The notes under the pieces were generated by a model. It worked only from the letters and a program-made list of their open reading frames with translations. It searched no databases and was not told the origin of the DNA. The translations under genes were made by a program, and so were the position numbers. Shown one piece after another: positions 18,107 to 29,541 of a stretch of 64,000 nucleotides of DNA; within the stretch, counting starts at the first letter, position 1, and every line of letters begins with the position of its first letter. The stretch is from NCBI RefSeq assembly GCF_002001015.1, contig NZ_MUNO01000022.1, positions 186,001 through 250,000 of the forward strand. Reading direction: 5' to 3'. The DNA comes from Polaromonas sp. A23 (GTDB taxonomy: Bacteria > Pseudomonadota > Gammaproteobacteria > Burkholderiales > Burkholderiaceae_C).

Positions 18107-19819
18107 ATGGCGAACGCCAGCCCAACGCCGTCAGGCACCTACAGCTACGACGCAGTCATAGTCGGCAGCGGCTTGGCCGGGCTCAGTACAGCTTTGAAGC
18201 TGCTGCAAGGCCCTGAAACTGAAACGCTTGGTAGTGAGCCGTTTCGCATTGCCGTCCTGACCAAGGGCGCGCTGGCCGACGGCGCCAGCGGCTGGGCCCA
18301 GGGCGGCATTGCCGCCGTGCTGGAGCGCGGCGAGGAAGGCGACAGTTTTGCAGCACATATCGCAGACACCCAGGTGGCCGGCGCCTGGTTGTCCGATGAA
18401 GCGGCCACAACGCAGGTGGTCGAAGGCGCACCCGTAGCCATCGCCTGGCTGCAGGCCCAAGGCGTGGCCTTCACACAGGAACCCGGCGCCCATCCAGCGC
18501 TGCACCTGACCCGCGAAGGCGGACACAGCCACCGCCGCATCGTTCATGCGACCGATGCCACAGGTGCTGTCGTGCAGGAAAGCCTGATTGCCGCAGTGCG
18601 CGCGCATCCGGCCATCGACGTGTTTGAGCAGACCACGCTGGTCGACCTGATCGTCCAGAACGACAGCACCACCGGCCGGCCGCGCTGCGTCGGCCTGTAT
18701 GCACTGGACAGCCGCGACGACGGCGCCAGTACGGGAGGCGGCATCGTCCGCACCTTTGCCGCGCACCACACCCTGCTGGCAACCGGTGGCGCCGGCAAGG
18801 TCTATCTCTACACCAGCAACCCCGACACCGCCACCGGTGACGGCATCGCCGCTGCCTGGCGCGCTGGCTGTCGCATCGGCAACATGGAGTTCATCCAGTT
18901 CCATCCGACCTGCCTGTACCACCCTGAGGCCAAGTCCTTTTTGATCAGCGAAGCGGTGCGCGGCGAAGGCGGCCTGTTGCGCCTGCCAGAATCGGCGGGC
19001 GGCGCCCGCTTCATGCCTGAACACGATGAACGCGCCGAGCTGGCCCCGCGCGATGTAGTCGCCCGCGCGATTGATTTCGAGATGAAAAAGCACGGCGTGG
19101 ACTGCGTCTACCTGGACATCTCGCACAAGGGCGAGGCCTTTGTGCGCGAACATTTTCCGACCATCCACGCACGCTGCCTGTCGCTCGGCATCGACATCGC
19201 ACGCCAGCCGATTCCCGTGGTGCCGGCCGCCCACTACACCTGCGGCGGCGTGCTGACCGACCTGGCCGGACGCACTGACATTGCCAACCTTTATGCTGCC
19301 GGTGAAACCGCCTGCACCGGTCTGCACGGCGCCAACCGGCTCGCCAGCAACTCGCTGGTGGAGTGTGTGGTGTTTGCGCAGGAAGTTTCGGATGCTATCA
19401 AATCGGAAGCTAGTGGCGCCCGCCACACAAGGGCTGATGGCCAAAATGACTCACAGGTTTCGCTACCCGCCTGGGACGAGAGCCAGGTGACCGATGCCGA
19501 CGAGCAGGTGGTGATTGCCCACAACTGGGACGAGCTGCGCCGGCTGATGTGGAATTACGTGGGCATCGTACGCACCAACAAACGGCTGGAGCGCGCGGCA
19601 CACCGCATCGCACTGCTGCAATCGGAAATCGACGAGTTTTACGCCAACTTCCGCGTCACGCGGGACCTGCTGGAGCTACGCAACCTGGTGCAGGTGGCCG
19701 AGCTGATCGTGCGTTCGGCGCAGTCACGCCACGAAAGCCGCGGCCTGCATTTCAGCCGCGACTACCCGCAGACCGATGCGGTAGCCCTGCCTACCGTGCT
19801 GGTACCGTCCAAAGCCTGA
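18107..19819 (+). CDS. nadB: L-aspartate oxidase
   Basis: 570 aa. FAD enzyme that oxidises L-aspartate to iminoaspartate, the substrate of NadA in NAD synthesis. The start is ATG 18107, 16 bases after scpA; an in-frame upstream start lies inside scpA and was rejected. Marks: dinucleotide motif GSGLAGLSTAL near residue 20, GASGWAQGGIAA, HYTCGGVLTD and AGETACTGLHGANRLASNSL. At about residues 429-448 the loop before WDESQV is longer than usual and is encoded by an inserted copy of the dispersed palindromic element (19394-19448). The active-site parts are intact. nadA and nadC lie close by in convergent orientation. Confidence 0.96.
   Translation: MANASPTPSGTYSYDAVIVGSGLAGLSTALKLLQGPETETLGSEPFRIAVLTKGALADGASGWAQGGIAAVLERGEEGDSFAAHIADTQVAGAWLSDEAATTQVVEGAPVAIAWLQAQGVAFTQEPGAHPALHLTREGGHSHRRIVHATDATGAVVQESLIAAVRAHPAIDVFEQTTLVDLIVQNDSTTGRPRCVGLYALDSRDDGASTGGGIVRTFAAHHTLLATGGAGKVYLYTSNPDTATGDGIAAAWRAGCRIGNMEFIQFHPTCLYHPEAKSFLISEAVRGEGGLLRLPESAGGARFMPEHDERAELAPRDVVARAIDFEMKKHGVDCVYLDISHKGEAFVREHFPTIHARCLSLGIDIARQPIPVVPAAHYTCGGVLTDLAGRTDIANLYAAGETACTGLHGANRLASNSLVECVVFAQEVSDAIKSEASGARHTRADGQNDSQVSLPAWDESQVTDADEQVVIAHNWDELRRLMWNYVGIVRTNKRLERAAHRIALLQSEIDEFYANFRVTRDLLELRNLVQVAELIVRSAQSRHESRGLHFSRDYPQTDAVALPTVLVPSKA
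19394..19448 (-). repeat. Dispersed palindromic element inside nadB, copy 2
   Basis: Reverse orientation. Read on the minus strand it gives CATTTTGGCCATCAGCCCTT, central CGGGCG, and an end with TAGCTTCCGATTTGATAGC, matching copies 1 and 5 column by column. It keeps the nadB frame open and adds residues (DAIKSEASGARHTRADGQND) in a variable surface loop. Confidence 0.75.
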
Positions 19820-19824
19820 CGCTG

Positions 19825-21603
19825 TCACCCAAGGCGCGGGTCCAGGTCTGCATCCAGCCAGCCGCGCAGGCTGTTCACAAAAGCCAGGGCCTGCACCCGT
19901 GGCAGGTCTTCCAGGCGCACCACGCCTTCGCTGAGCCGGCCGGCTTGCAGTGCCTGGGCACGGCCTATGCCGCCCAGCAGGCCGCAATGCAACGGCGGGG
20001 TCAACCAGCGGCCATCCATCAGCAGCGCAATATTGCCGCGCGTGCATTCGGTGACTTCCCCTTCGGCGTTCCACAGCAAGGTGTCGAAAATGCCTTCTTC
20101 CATCGGCGTGAAAGCGTCGTAATGGGCGCGCCGTGTGGTCTTGAAGCGCACGAACTCGCTGTGCGCATCTTCAATAGCGCGGTCCGCCAGTTGCAGACGA
20201 ACGCGCTGCGGTGATGGCGGCAAGACAAACGCCTCGGCCCGCGCCTGCCCCCGAACGTCCAGCAGCAAGCGCACGCGCCAAATGCCCTTCGCGTGGATCT
20301 GTACCAGCTGCTGCAAGCATTGCTCCACCTGCTGTGGCGACCAGGGATAGCCGAAATGGGCCGCTGCTGCTGCCATGCGCGCCAGATGCGCCGGTGCATC
20401 GCGCAAACTGCCGTCCTCCAACGCCAAGGTTTCCAGTAATTCAAACGGCATGCTTGCGCGCTCCACGAAGGCGCGCTTGTGGCGCCACTCCTGCCATTCT
20501 GCCGCGGCCAGCGCGCCGGAAGTGATGCCGCTGCCAATGCCGCAAGTGGCCGCGCTGCCTCGCAGCGTCACGGTGCGGATGGGCACGTTGAAGGTGGCGC
20601 GTATTCCGCTTTCACCCGGATACACCACGCCGAAAGCCCCGCAGTAAACCCCGCGCGGCGCCGGCTCCAGGTCCTGAATCATCCGCATGGCGCTGACCTT
20701 GGGCGCCCCGGTGACCGAGCCGCAAGGGAACAGCGCTGCAAACACGTCGGCCAGCGCACAACCGGCGCGTGTGCGTGCCTGCACGTCCGAGCTCATCTGC
20801 CACACGGTGGGCAGGGCCTCGGTATGGAACAGCCGCGGCACCTGCACGCTGAACGGTTCGGCGATACGCGACAGGTCGTTGCGCAGCAAGTCCACGATCA
20901 TCACGTTTTCGGCGCGCTCCTTGGGTGAAGATCGCAGGGCTTGCGCGAGTGCCGCATCTTCAGCGGGCGTGGCACCACGCGGCGCCGTGCCTTTCATGGG
21001 CCGCGTCAGGATGCGGCCGTCGTGCCAGTCGAAAAAAAGCTCAGGTGACACCGAAAGCAGTTGCTCATCACCGGTGTCGAGAAAGGCCGCGTAGCCCCCC
21101 GGCTGAGCGCGTTGCAGGGCGGCAAACAGGGCCAGCGCCGTGTCGCCTTCCGGCTCGCCGCGTAAAACGCCGTACAGGGGGGCGGTGAAATTCACCTGGT
21201 ACAGCGCACCGGCGGCAATGGCCTGGTGAATGCTGTCCAGCGCAGTGTCAAACGCGGCTCGCGAACAAGCGGCCTGCCATTGCACCTGCACGGCGCCAGC
21301 GCCCTCTCCGTCGTCAGCCGGCCAGGGCAGCGCTTCGTCATAAACCGCAAACCAGGCCAGCGGCCCCTCGGCCGCATGCACGGCCAGCGCCGTGTCAAAG
21401 GCCGGTGCGGCTTCGTAGCGCAGGTAGCCCACGCACCAGAAGCCTTGTGCGGCCGCAGCCTGCACGGCATCGAGTACTGCCCTCACTTGAGCAGCTTCGT
21501 GCGCTGCCAGTATCTGGCGGGGACTGCCAAACACGCGGCGCAGACGTGGCCCGTCCGGCAGGCAGGGGTCGGAAAAATCGATGCGTGCCGAGCAGGCCGG
21601 CAT
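19825..21603 (-). CDS. pabB: PabB-PabC fusion: aminodeoxychorismate synthase component I and 4-amino-4-deoxychorismate lyase
   Basis: 592 aa. The N-terminal chorismate-binding domain (about 1-375) converts chorismate plus ammonia to aminodeoxychorismate; RPMKGTAPRG with K204 is the PabB-type version of the motif (anthranilate synthase has Ala there). The C-terminal class IV aminotransferase-fold domain (about 380-592) carries FKTTRRAHYD with the PLP lysine and EVTECTRGNIALL, so it should release pyruvate to give p-aminobenzoate. One polypeptide thus does both steps for folate. The glutaminase PabA is not in the window. Overlaps or abuts nadA and ends 5 bases from the convergent nadB. Confidence 0.92.
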   Translation of the reverse strand: MPACSARIDFSDPCLPDGPRLRRVFGSPRQILAAHEAAQVRAVLDAVQAAAAQGFWCVGYLRYEAAPAFDTALAVHAAEGPLAWFAVYDEALPWPADDGEGAGAVQVQWQAACSRAAFDTALDSIHQAIAAGALYQVNFTAPLYGVLRGEPEGDTALALFAALQRAQPGGYAAFLDTGDEQLLSVSPELFFDWHDGRILTRPMKGTAPRGATPAEDAALAQALRSSPKERAENVMIVDLLRNDLSRIAEPFSVQVPRLFHTEALPTVWQMSSDVQARTRAGCALADVFAALFPCGSVTGAPKVSAMRMIQDLEPAPRGVYCGAFGVVYPGESGIRATFNVPIRTVTLRGSAATCGIGSGITSGALAAAEWQEWRHKRAFVERASMPFELLETLALEDGSLRDAPAHLARMAAAAAHFGYPWSPQQVEQCLQQLVQIHAKGIWRVRLLLDVRGQARAEAFVLPPSPQRVRLQLADRAIEDAHSEFVRFKTTRRAHYDAFTPMEEGIFDTLLWNAEGEVTECTRGNIALLMDGRWLTPPLHCGLLGGIGRAQALQAGRLSEGVVRLEDLPRVQALAFVNSLRGWLDADLDPRLG

Positions 21604-22724
21604 CAGGCCGCGCCGATGCGCGGTACCAGCCCGGCCACGGGCTGGCCCGCACGCTGCGCCGCGGTGAACGCCAGCATGCGGTCTATCGGCAAGCGGGCCC
21701 GCACGCCCAGGGCAGGGTCCACATGCACTTCCGGGCTCAATGTTTGCAACACCTGCGCCAGACCAGCCAACCCGTTCATCGCCATCCAGGGACAGTGCGC
21801 GCAGCTTTTGCAGGTGGCACTGTCACCGGCCGTCGGCGCTTCGATAAAAACCTTGCCGGGGTTCAACGTGCGCAGCTTGTGCATCATGCCGTTGTCGGTG
21901 GCGACGATGAATTCCCGCGCGTCCATCTCGCGAGCCGCCTTGAGAATGCCCGAGGTCGAACCCACCGCATCGGCGAGCGCAATCACGTCCGCGGGTGACT
22001 CGGGATGCACCAGCACTTTGGCCTTCGGGTGCTCCTTCTTCAGCGCCTCCAGTTCAAAGGCCTTGAACTCGTCATGCACGATGCAGCTGCCGTTCCACAT
22101 CAGCATGTCGGCGCCGGTTTCACGCTGGATATAAGCGCCCAGATGTCTGTCGGGTGCCCAGAGAATTTTCTGGCCCTGCTCCTTCAATGCCCTGACGATG
22201 TCCAGTGCGCAGCTCGAGGTCACCAGCCAGTCGGCACGCGCCTTGACGACGGCGCTGGTGTTGGCATAAACCACCACCGTGCGGTCCGGGTGGGCATCGC
22301 AAAACGCGCTGAATTCGTCCACCGGGCAACCGAGGTCCAGCGAACAGGTGGCATCGAGATCGGGCATCAGCACGCGTTTTTCGGGTGAGAGGATTTTCGC
22401 GGTCTCGCCCATGAAACGAACGCCCGACACCACCAGTGTGGTTGCCGCATGGTCGCGCCCGAAACGCGCCATCTCCAGCGAGTCGCTGACCAGCCCGCCG
22501 GTTTCCTCGGCAAGGTCCTGCAGGTCCGGATGCACGTAATAGTGCGACACCATGACGGCATTGCGCTCCTTCAGCAGGCGGCGAATCCGGTCTTTGAGCA
22601 CAGCACGCTCATCCTGCGCCGGCTCCACCGGCACGCGCGCCCAGGCATGCCGCGTCGGGCAGGAGGGCTGCTCGTAGTCGATGCGCACCAGGGGCTGGAC
22701 GGTAGTACTTGCGGCGTCACTCAT
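21603..22724 (-). CDS. nadA: Quinolinate synthase
   Basis: 373 aa. Condenses iminoaspartate with dihydroxyacetone phosphate to quinolinate using a [4Fe-4S] cluster; cysteines in [19 protein letters not shown], the SSCALDIV region and the [13 protein letters not shown] motif are the cluster candidates. [21 protein letters not shown] is the family N-terminal signature. ATG 22722-22724 was chosen because GAGG lies 6 bases upstream; a GTG four codons earlier overlaps the nadC stop. The gene is translationally close to nadC upstream and pabBC downstream (1-base overlap). Confidence 0.95.
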   Translation of the reverse strand: MSDAASTTVQPLVRIDYEQPSCPTRHAWARVPVEPAQDERAVLKDRIRRLLKERNAVMVSHYYVHPDLQDLAEETGGLVSDSLEMARFGRDHAATTLVVSGVRFMGETAKILSPEKRVLMPDLDATCSLDLGCPVDEFSAFCDAHPDRTVVVYANTSAVVKARADWLVTSSCALDIVRALKEQGQKILWAPDRHLGAYIQRETGADMLMWNGSCIVHDEFKAFELEALKKEHPKAKVLVHPESPADVIALADAVGSTSGILKAAREMDAREFIVATDNGMMHKLRTLNPGKVFIEAPTAGDSATCKSCAHCPWMAMNGLAGLAQVLQTLSPEVHVDPALGVRARLPIDRMLAFTAAQRAGQPVAGLVPRIGAA

Positions 22725-22732
22725 GGCGGGCC

Positions 22733-23626
22733 TCACAGCTGCGTAAACCGCATGGAAAAATCGATCGCCTTGACGTCTTTGGTCAGGGCTCCGATGGAAA
22801 TGCGGTCCACCCCGGTGGCGGCTATGCCGGCCACCGTGCCCAGCCCGACGCCGCCCGACACTTCCAGAATCGCCCGGCCTGCCGTGATGCGCACCGCCTC
22901 GCGAAGCTGCGCCAGGTCCATGTTGTCGAGCAAAATCATTTGGGCACCTGCAGCGAGCGCTTCCTCCAGCTGAACCATGGTCTCGACCTCGATCTCAACA
23001 AAAGTTGCCCGGGCAGCCACTTCGGCAGCACGCTGCAAAACAGCCGTGACGCCACCGGCAGCGGCGATATGGTTTTCCTTGATCAGCACCGCGTCGTACA
23101 GCCCGATGCGGTGGTTGCTGCCGCCGCCGCAGCGCACCGCGTATTTTTGGGCCAGCCGCAAACCGGGCAGGGTTTTGCGGGTGTCCACAATGCGCGCACG
23201 GTTGCCCGGCACCGCATCCACAGCCCGCACGTAAGCCGCCGTTTGCGTGGCCACAGCGCTGAGCAACTGCAAGAAATTAAGCAAGGTTCGCTCACCGCTC
23301 AGCAGCGCGCGCGAATTCCCCCGGATTTCCAGAATCACCTGGTTGGCGCTGCAGGCCTGGCCATCGCTCACATGCCAGACCAGCTCGGCCTGCGGGTCCA
23401 GCCGCTGCAATGTCGCCTCCACCCAGGGCCGGCCGCAGATCACCGCAGCTTCGCGCGCCAGCACACGGGCCTGGCTGCGCTGCACCGGGTTCACCAGGCC
23501 CGCAGTCAGGTCACCGGCACCGAGGTCTTCGTCCAAGGCCCGACCGGCATCGGCGCGCGCAAGCAGCGCCATGCTGGCATCGGAAAAATCAAACCGGTCA
23601 TTCATTTTTTTCGTCGTTTCACGCAA
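22733..23626 (-). CDS. nadC: Nicotinate-nucleotide pyrophosphorylase (quinolinate phosphoribosyltransferase)
   Basis: 297 aa. Turns quinolinate and PRPP into nicotinate mononucleotide, carbon dioxide and pyrophosphate. Marks: [15 protein letters not shown] at the N-terminus, the basic [25 protein letters not shown] stretch (in two parts) that binds quinolinate, and [23 protein letters not shown] at the end. The first ATG gives seven extra residues before MNDRFDF; either could be the start. First gene of nadC-nadA-pabBC. Its promoter lies in the 317-base space shared with the thiC leader. Confidence 0.95.
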   Translation of the reverse strand: MRETTKKMNDRFDFSDASMALLARADAGRALDEDLGAGDLTAGLVNPVQRSQARVLAREAAVICGRPWVEATLQRLDPQAELVWHVSDGQACSANQVILEIRGNSRALLSGERTLLNFLQLLSAVATQTAAYVRAVDAVPGNRARIVDTRKTLPGLRLAQKYAVRCGGGSNHRIGLYDAVLIKENHIAAAGGVTAVLQRAAEVAARATFVEIEVETMVQLEEALAAGAQMILLDNMDLAQLREAVRITAGRAILEVSGGVGLGTVAGIAATGVDRISIGALTKDVKAIDFSMRFTQL

Positions 23627-23724
23627 ATGTTGGCGGCAAGCATAGCGGCTTCGTAAAGAACCCTTCGGTTAGCACACTATCGGCACCACAGGAAAAAGGA
23701 TTTCGGCCCCCAGGCCGCCTGTAC

Positions 23725-23730
23725 TAGAAT
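23725..23730 (+). promoter_or_regulatory. Candidate -10 element of the thi operon
   Basis: TAGAAT a few bases before the TPP riboswitch, so transcription would begin at the edge of the aptamer. No good -35 is visible 17 bases upstream. Confidence 0.4.
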
Positions 23731-23735
23731 GCAAT

Positions 23736-25845
<2,110 letters not shown>

Positions 25846-25873
25846 ACCCACGCCGACAGCGGCGGACACACCC

Positions 25874-26938
25874 ATGCATATCGGCATCGCAGGCGCAGGC
25901 CTTCTCGGACGGCTGCTGGCCCTCAAGCTGGCCAGGGCCGGCCATTCGGCCGAGGTTTTTGATCCCGCGCCGGGGCCGGAGGCGCCGGCCGGCGGCGTGT
26001 ATGCCGCGGGCTGGACGGCCGCAGGCATGCTCAGTCCCACGGCCGAGCTCGAGTCAGCGGACGAAAACGTGTTTGCGCTCGGCCTGCGCTCGCTGGAACT
26101 CTGGCCCGCCATCGTGGCGGCCCTCGACATGCCGGTCGAGTTGCACCAGCGCGGCAGCCTGCTGCTCGCGCATCGCGGCGATGAAGGTGCGGCGCGGCGC
26201 GTGGTGGACCTGTTGAAACACAAGGCACCTGCGGGCCATGCACCACAGCTGCTGGAGGCCGCTGCGCTGAAGGAACTGGAGCCGGACCTGCATGGCGTGG
26301 CGCATGCCTGGTTGTTGCCGCATGAGGGACAGATCCACACCGTGCAGGCTATGGTGGCCCTCGCCCATGCTGCCGGTGCAGCTGGTGCGCGCTGGCATTG
26401 GGGAAGCACAGTGGACCGCCTGTGCCCCGGTGAAATACACACCGCCCAGAGCGTTCTGACTTTCGACTGCGTGTTTGACGTGCGTGGCACAGGTGCCCGG
26501 CCTTCCCCTCAAGTCGCCGACACCTCCGCGGGCTTCACCCCCGGCGTGCGCGGTGTGCGCGGCGAAGTCATCTGGCTGCATGCGCCCAACGTGACGCTGC
26601 AGCGGCCAATACGCCTGCTACATCCCCGGCACCGGGTTTACCTGGTGCCGCGCGCTGGCGGGCATGTCGTCATCGGCGCCAGCGAGATTGAAAGCGAAGA
26701 CCGTTCGCCGATCTCGTTGCGCAGCATGGTGGAACTGCTGGCCGCGGCGCACAGCATCATTCCTGAACTGGCCGAAGCACGCGTTGTTCACACGGAAACC
26801 AACCTTCGCCCCGCGTTGCCAGATAATTTGCCGCACGTTGAACAGGAGCCCGGACTGGTACGCATCAACGGCCTGTTCCGGCACGGCTGGCTGATTGCGC
26901 CGGCGCTGGTCGAGCAAACGCTGCTGAAACTGACGTGA
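25874..26938 (+). CDS. thiO: FAD-dependent glycine oxidase
   Basis: 354 aa from ATG 25874, which gives the Rossmann motif GIAGAGLLGRLLALKLARAG right at the N-terminus; a longer frame starting inside thiC was rejected. The DAO-type fold continues with LYLVPR-like HRVYLVPRAGGHVVIGASE and ends with NGLFRHGWLIAPAL. In this operon it should oxidise glycine to iminoacetate, the dehydroglycine needed by ThiG. Begins 28 bases after thiC and overlaps thiS by 4 bases. Confidence 0.9.
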   Translation: MHIGIAGAGLLGRLLALKLARAGHSAEVFDPAPGPEAPAGGVYAAGWTAAGMLSPTAELESADENVFALGLRSLELWPAIVAALDMPVELHQRGSLLLAHRGDEGAARRVVDLLKHKAPAGHAPQLLEAAALKELEPDLHGVAHAWLLPHEGQIHTVQAMVALAHAAGAAGARWHWGSTVDRLCPGEIHTAQSVLTFDCVFDVRGTGARPSPQVADTSAGFTPGVRGVRGEVIWLHAPNVTLQRPIRLLHPRHRVYLVPRAGGHVVIGASEIESEDRSPISLRSMVELLAAAHSIIPELAEARVVHTETNLRPALPDNLPHVEQEPGLVRINGLFRHGWLIAPALVEQTLLKLT

Positions 26939-27144
26939 CACTGATCAACATCACACTCAACGGCGAAGCCCGGCAAGTGCCGGCAGGCAGCAGCCTGGCC
27001 GATGCACTCGCCGCCGTCGAACTGCCAACGGCCTCGTTTGCCAGCGCCATCAATGGCGAGTTTGTGGCGCGTGATGCGCGTGCGCAAGCCCTGCTTGCAG
27101 AAGGCGACGCCGTTTTTACATTTCAGGCCATCACAGGAGGCTAG
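26935..27144 (+). CDS. thiS: Thiamin biosynthesis sulfur carrier protein
   Basis: 69 aa ubiquitin-like protein ending in Gly-Gly (AITGG), the C-terminus that is adenylated and thiocarboxylated to carry sulfur to ThiG. GTG start overlapping the thiO stop by 4 bases. No thiF is next to it; the moeB-like E1 enzyme at 44243 is the only candidate activating enzyme in the window. Confidence 0.93.
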   Translation: MTLINITLNGEARQVPAGSSLADALAAVELPTASFASAINGEFVARDARAQALLAEGDAVFTFQAITGG

Positions 27145-27147
27145 CTC

Positions 27148-27927
27148 ATGAGTTTCCAAATCGCCGGCATCGAGCTGACCAGCCGTTTTTTCCTCGGCAC
27201 GGCCAGCTACCCGTCGCCGCAGGTCCTGCAGCAGGCCATTGCCGCTTCTGGCGCGCAGGTGGTCACCGTCGGGCTCAAGCGCCAGCTGGCCGCCGGTGGC
27301 AGCACGCAGAATGATTTTTACAAGCTGATCCAGGCCAGCGGCGCCCGCCTGCTGCCCAACACCGCCGGCTGCCGCAGCGCGCGTGAGGCCATCACGCTGG
27401 CCAAGATGGCGCGTGAACTGTTCGGCACCAACTGGATCAAGCTGGAGGTGGTCGGTGATGAACATACGCTGCAGCCTGACCCGTTCGAGCTGGTGACCGC
27501 TGCCACCGAACTGGTGCGCGATGGTTTTGAAGTCTTCCCTTATTGCACCGACGACCTGGTGAGCTGCCAGCGTTTGCTCGACGCCGGTTGCCGCATCCTG
27601 ATGCCCTGGGGTGCACCCATCGGCTCGGGCCAGGGTTTGATCAATCCCTACGCACTGCGTACATTGCGCGCGCGCCTGCCGGGCGTGCCATTGATCGTGG
27701 ACGCGGGCATCGGCTCGCCGGCCGATGCGGTGCAGGCCATGGAGCTCGGTTACGACGCGGTGCTTCTCAATTCGGCAGTGGCCCACGCGCGCGATCCGGT
27801 GCAGATGGCGCTCGCCTTCAAGCTCGGCATCGAAGCTGGGCGACTGGCGTACGAAGCCGGCATCATGGCGCAGCAGGACATGGCGGTCGCCTCGACCCCG
27901 GTTACCGGTCGGCCCTTCATCTTATGA
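27148..27927 (+). CDS. thiG: Thiazole synthase
   Basis: 259 aa TIM-barrel enzyme that builds thiazole phosphate from DXP, dehydroglycine and ThiS-thiocarboxylate. Marks: [26 protein letters not shown] (candidate Schiff-base lysine region differs along the family; the next one is IKLEVVGDE), [23 protein letters not shown] and [24 protein letters not shown] lies well placed before ATG. Follows thiS by 3 bases and overlaps thiE by 4. Confidence 0.95.
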   Translation: MSFQIAGIELTSRFFLGTASYPSPQVLQQAIAASGAQVVTVGLKRQLAAGGSTQNDFYKLIQASGARLLPNTAGCRSAREAITLAKMARELFGTNWIKLEVVGDEHTLQPDPFELVTAATELVRDGFEVFPYCTDDLVSCQRLLDAGCRILMPWGAPIGSGQGLINPYALRTLRARLPGVPLIVDAGIGSPADAVQAMELGYDAVLLNSAVAHARDPVQMALAFKLGIEAGRLAYEAGIMAQQDMAVASTPVTGRPFIL

Positions 27928-29111
27928 CCGACCCCATCAACACCGCACCGGTCTGGACCTCATCAAGCCATGCGAAAGAAATTGAACGGCTACTGCAGGA
28001 CCAAAGCGATCAACCCTCCCCAAGCGCCGCTTTGCTTTGTGTCGACCGCAAGGAAGCGACCGCCCTGCTGAACCTGATTTCTCTGGACACGCGCGACGCC
28101 GTTGAACAGGCTGCCAGAACCTTGCGCACACGCGTATGCAAAGCCGTGGTGATCATCGGCGGCAAGAACGAAGCCTATGCCGACACCCTGCAGGCCAGCG
28201 GTTGGTTGAGCCAGCCGGCAGGTCAGCCTGCCGTCGATACCTCCGCCTTTGCCGCCAGTGCGACCGGGGCATTGGCAAAAGGTTTTGTTGCCATCGATGC
28301 GATCGTCCTGGCCTGCATGGCGGCAGCTTCGCCGGAGCCCGGCGCCGGTTTTTCCCAACACAGCAGCAACCTGCCGTATTTCAGCCTACCGCGGCCTACC
28401 CAGGTCAGTGGCTTTGCCGCGCTCAGCGAGCCGGACCTTGGTCTTTATGCCGTGGTGGACAGTGCGGCGTGGGTCGAACGCGTAGTAGCCGCTGGTGTGC
28501 GTACCGTGCAGCTACGCATCAAGGATGCGGAGCATCATGAGCAGCGCGAGTTCGTACGGCAACAGGTGCGCCAGGCGATTGCTGCGACGACACGGGCCGG
28601 CGCGCAGCTGTTTATCAATGACCACTGGCAACTGGCCATCGAGGAAGGCGCGTACGGCGTGCACCTGGGCCAGGAAGACCTGCACATCGCGGACCTGGCC
28701 GCCATTCGCCAGACCGGCTTGCGGCTGGGTATCAGCACCCATGCGTATTGGGAAGTCTGCCGCGCCTGGGCGCTGCAGCCCAGCTACATCGCTTGCGGGC
28801 CCATCCACCCCACCAAGGCCAAGGCCATGCCGTGGATCCCTCAAGGCAACGACAACCTGGCCTACTGGTGCGCACTGCTGCCAACACCGGTTGTCGGCAT
28901 TGCCGGCATGGACGCGCCGCGGACCGAACAGGCGGCACGCGCCGGCACGGCCGGGGTGGCCGTGATCAGTGCCATCACGGCGGCCGCGTCACCGGAAACC
29001 GCCATCGCACAATTGCAGGAAGCTGTGCAGCGCGGCCGGGCCAGTCCGCCCGTCACCGCGCCCCTGTTTCCCAAACCCACGCTTTCACCCACACCTTCAC
29101 CCACGCCTTAA
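27924..29111 (+). CDS. thiE: Thiamin-phosphate synthase with N-terminal ThiD-like remnant
   Basis: 395 aa, much longer than the usual 210 or so. The ThiE domain occupies about residues 165-375: [61 protein letters not shown] and [13 protein letters not shown]; it joins HMP-PP to thiazole phosphate. Residues about 20-150 look like the C-terminal part of the kinase ThiD ([19 protein letters not shown] and [19 protein letters not shown] in place of the GTGCT-type anion hole region), but the catalytic motif is degenerate, so kinase activity is not expected. Start ATG overlaps the thiG stop (ATGA). The last 20 residues are a Pro/Thr/Ser repeat tail. Confidence 0.9.
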   Translation: MTDPINTAPVWTSSSHAKEIERLLQDQSDQPSPSAALLCVDRKEATALLNLISLDTRDAVEQAARTLRTRVCKAVVIIGGKNEAYADTLQASGWLSQPAGQPAVDTSAFAASATGALAKGFVAIDAIVLACMAAASPEPGAGFSQHSSNLPYFSLPRPTQVSGFAALSEPDLGLYAVVDSAAWVERVVAAGVRTVQLRIKDAEHHEQREFVRQQVRQAIAATTRAGAQLFINDHWQLAIEEGAYGVHLGQEDLHIADLAAIRQTGLRLGISTHAYWEVCRAWALQPSYIACGPIHPTKAKAMPWIPQGNDNLAYWCALLPTPVVGIAGMDAPRTEQAARAGTAGVAVISAITAAASPETAIAQLQEAVQRGRASPPVTAPLFPKPTLSPTPSPTP

Positions 29112-29126
29112 AGGCTTGAGGACACC

Positions 29127-29507
29127 ATGCAACGTACCCTTCTTGCCGGAAAAATTCACCGTGCCACTGTTACCCAGTGCGAACTGCATTACGAGGGTTC
29201 CTGCGCCATTGACGACGACTTGCTCGAGGCTTCGGGCATTGCCGAGTTCGAGCAGATCCATATCTGGAACATCAACAACGGCGCGCGTTTCGTAACCTAT
29301 GCGATACGCGCCCAGCGGGGCAGCGGCACCATCTCGGTCAACGGCTCGGCGGCACGCCAGGCGTCCGTTGGCGACCTGATCATCATTGCCGCCTTCGGGC
29401 AATTGCCGGCCAACGAGGTGGCGGGCTTCGAGCCCAAACTGGTGTTTGTCGACGAGAGCAACCGCATCAAGGAAGCGCGCTCCAGCATTCCTGTGCAGGT
29501 CCGCTGA
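29127..29507 (+). CDS. panD: Aspartate 1-decarboxylase
   Basis: 126 aa. Pyruvoyl enzyme making beta-alanine for pantothenate. The self-cleavage site Gly24-Ser25 is present in YEGSCAID, with the catalytic region [14 protein letters not shown] after it. 15 bases after thiE, likely on the same transcript. panB and panC are 4.4 kb further along on the same strand. Confidence 0.97.
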   Translation: MQRTLLAGKIHRATVTQCELHYEGSCAIDDDLLEASGIAEFEQIHIWNINNGARFVTYAIRAQRGSGTISVNGSAARQASVGDLIIIAAFGQLPANEVAGFEPKLVFVDESNRIKEARSSIPVQVR

Positions 29508-29541
29508 GACCGCCCTCCTCCTGATTCCCCGGCGAAACGTG

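Noticed and set aside
27543..27923. Longer thiE start inside thiG
   Set aside because: The extra residues come from an off-frame reading of thiG; ATG 27924 overlaps the thiG stop and gives a sensible protein.
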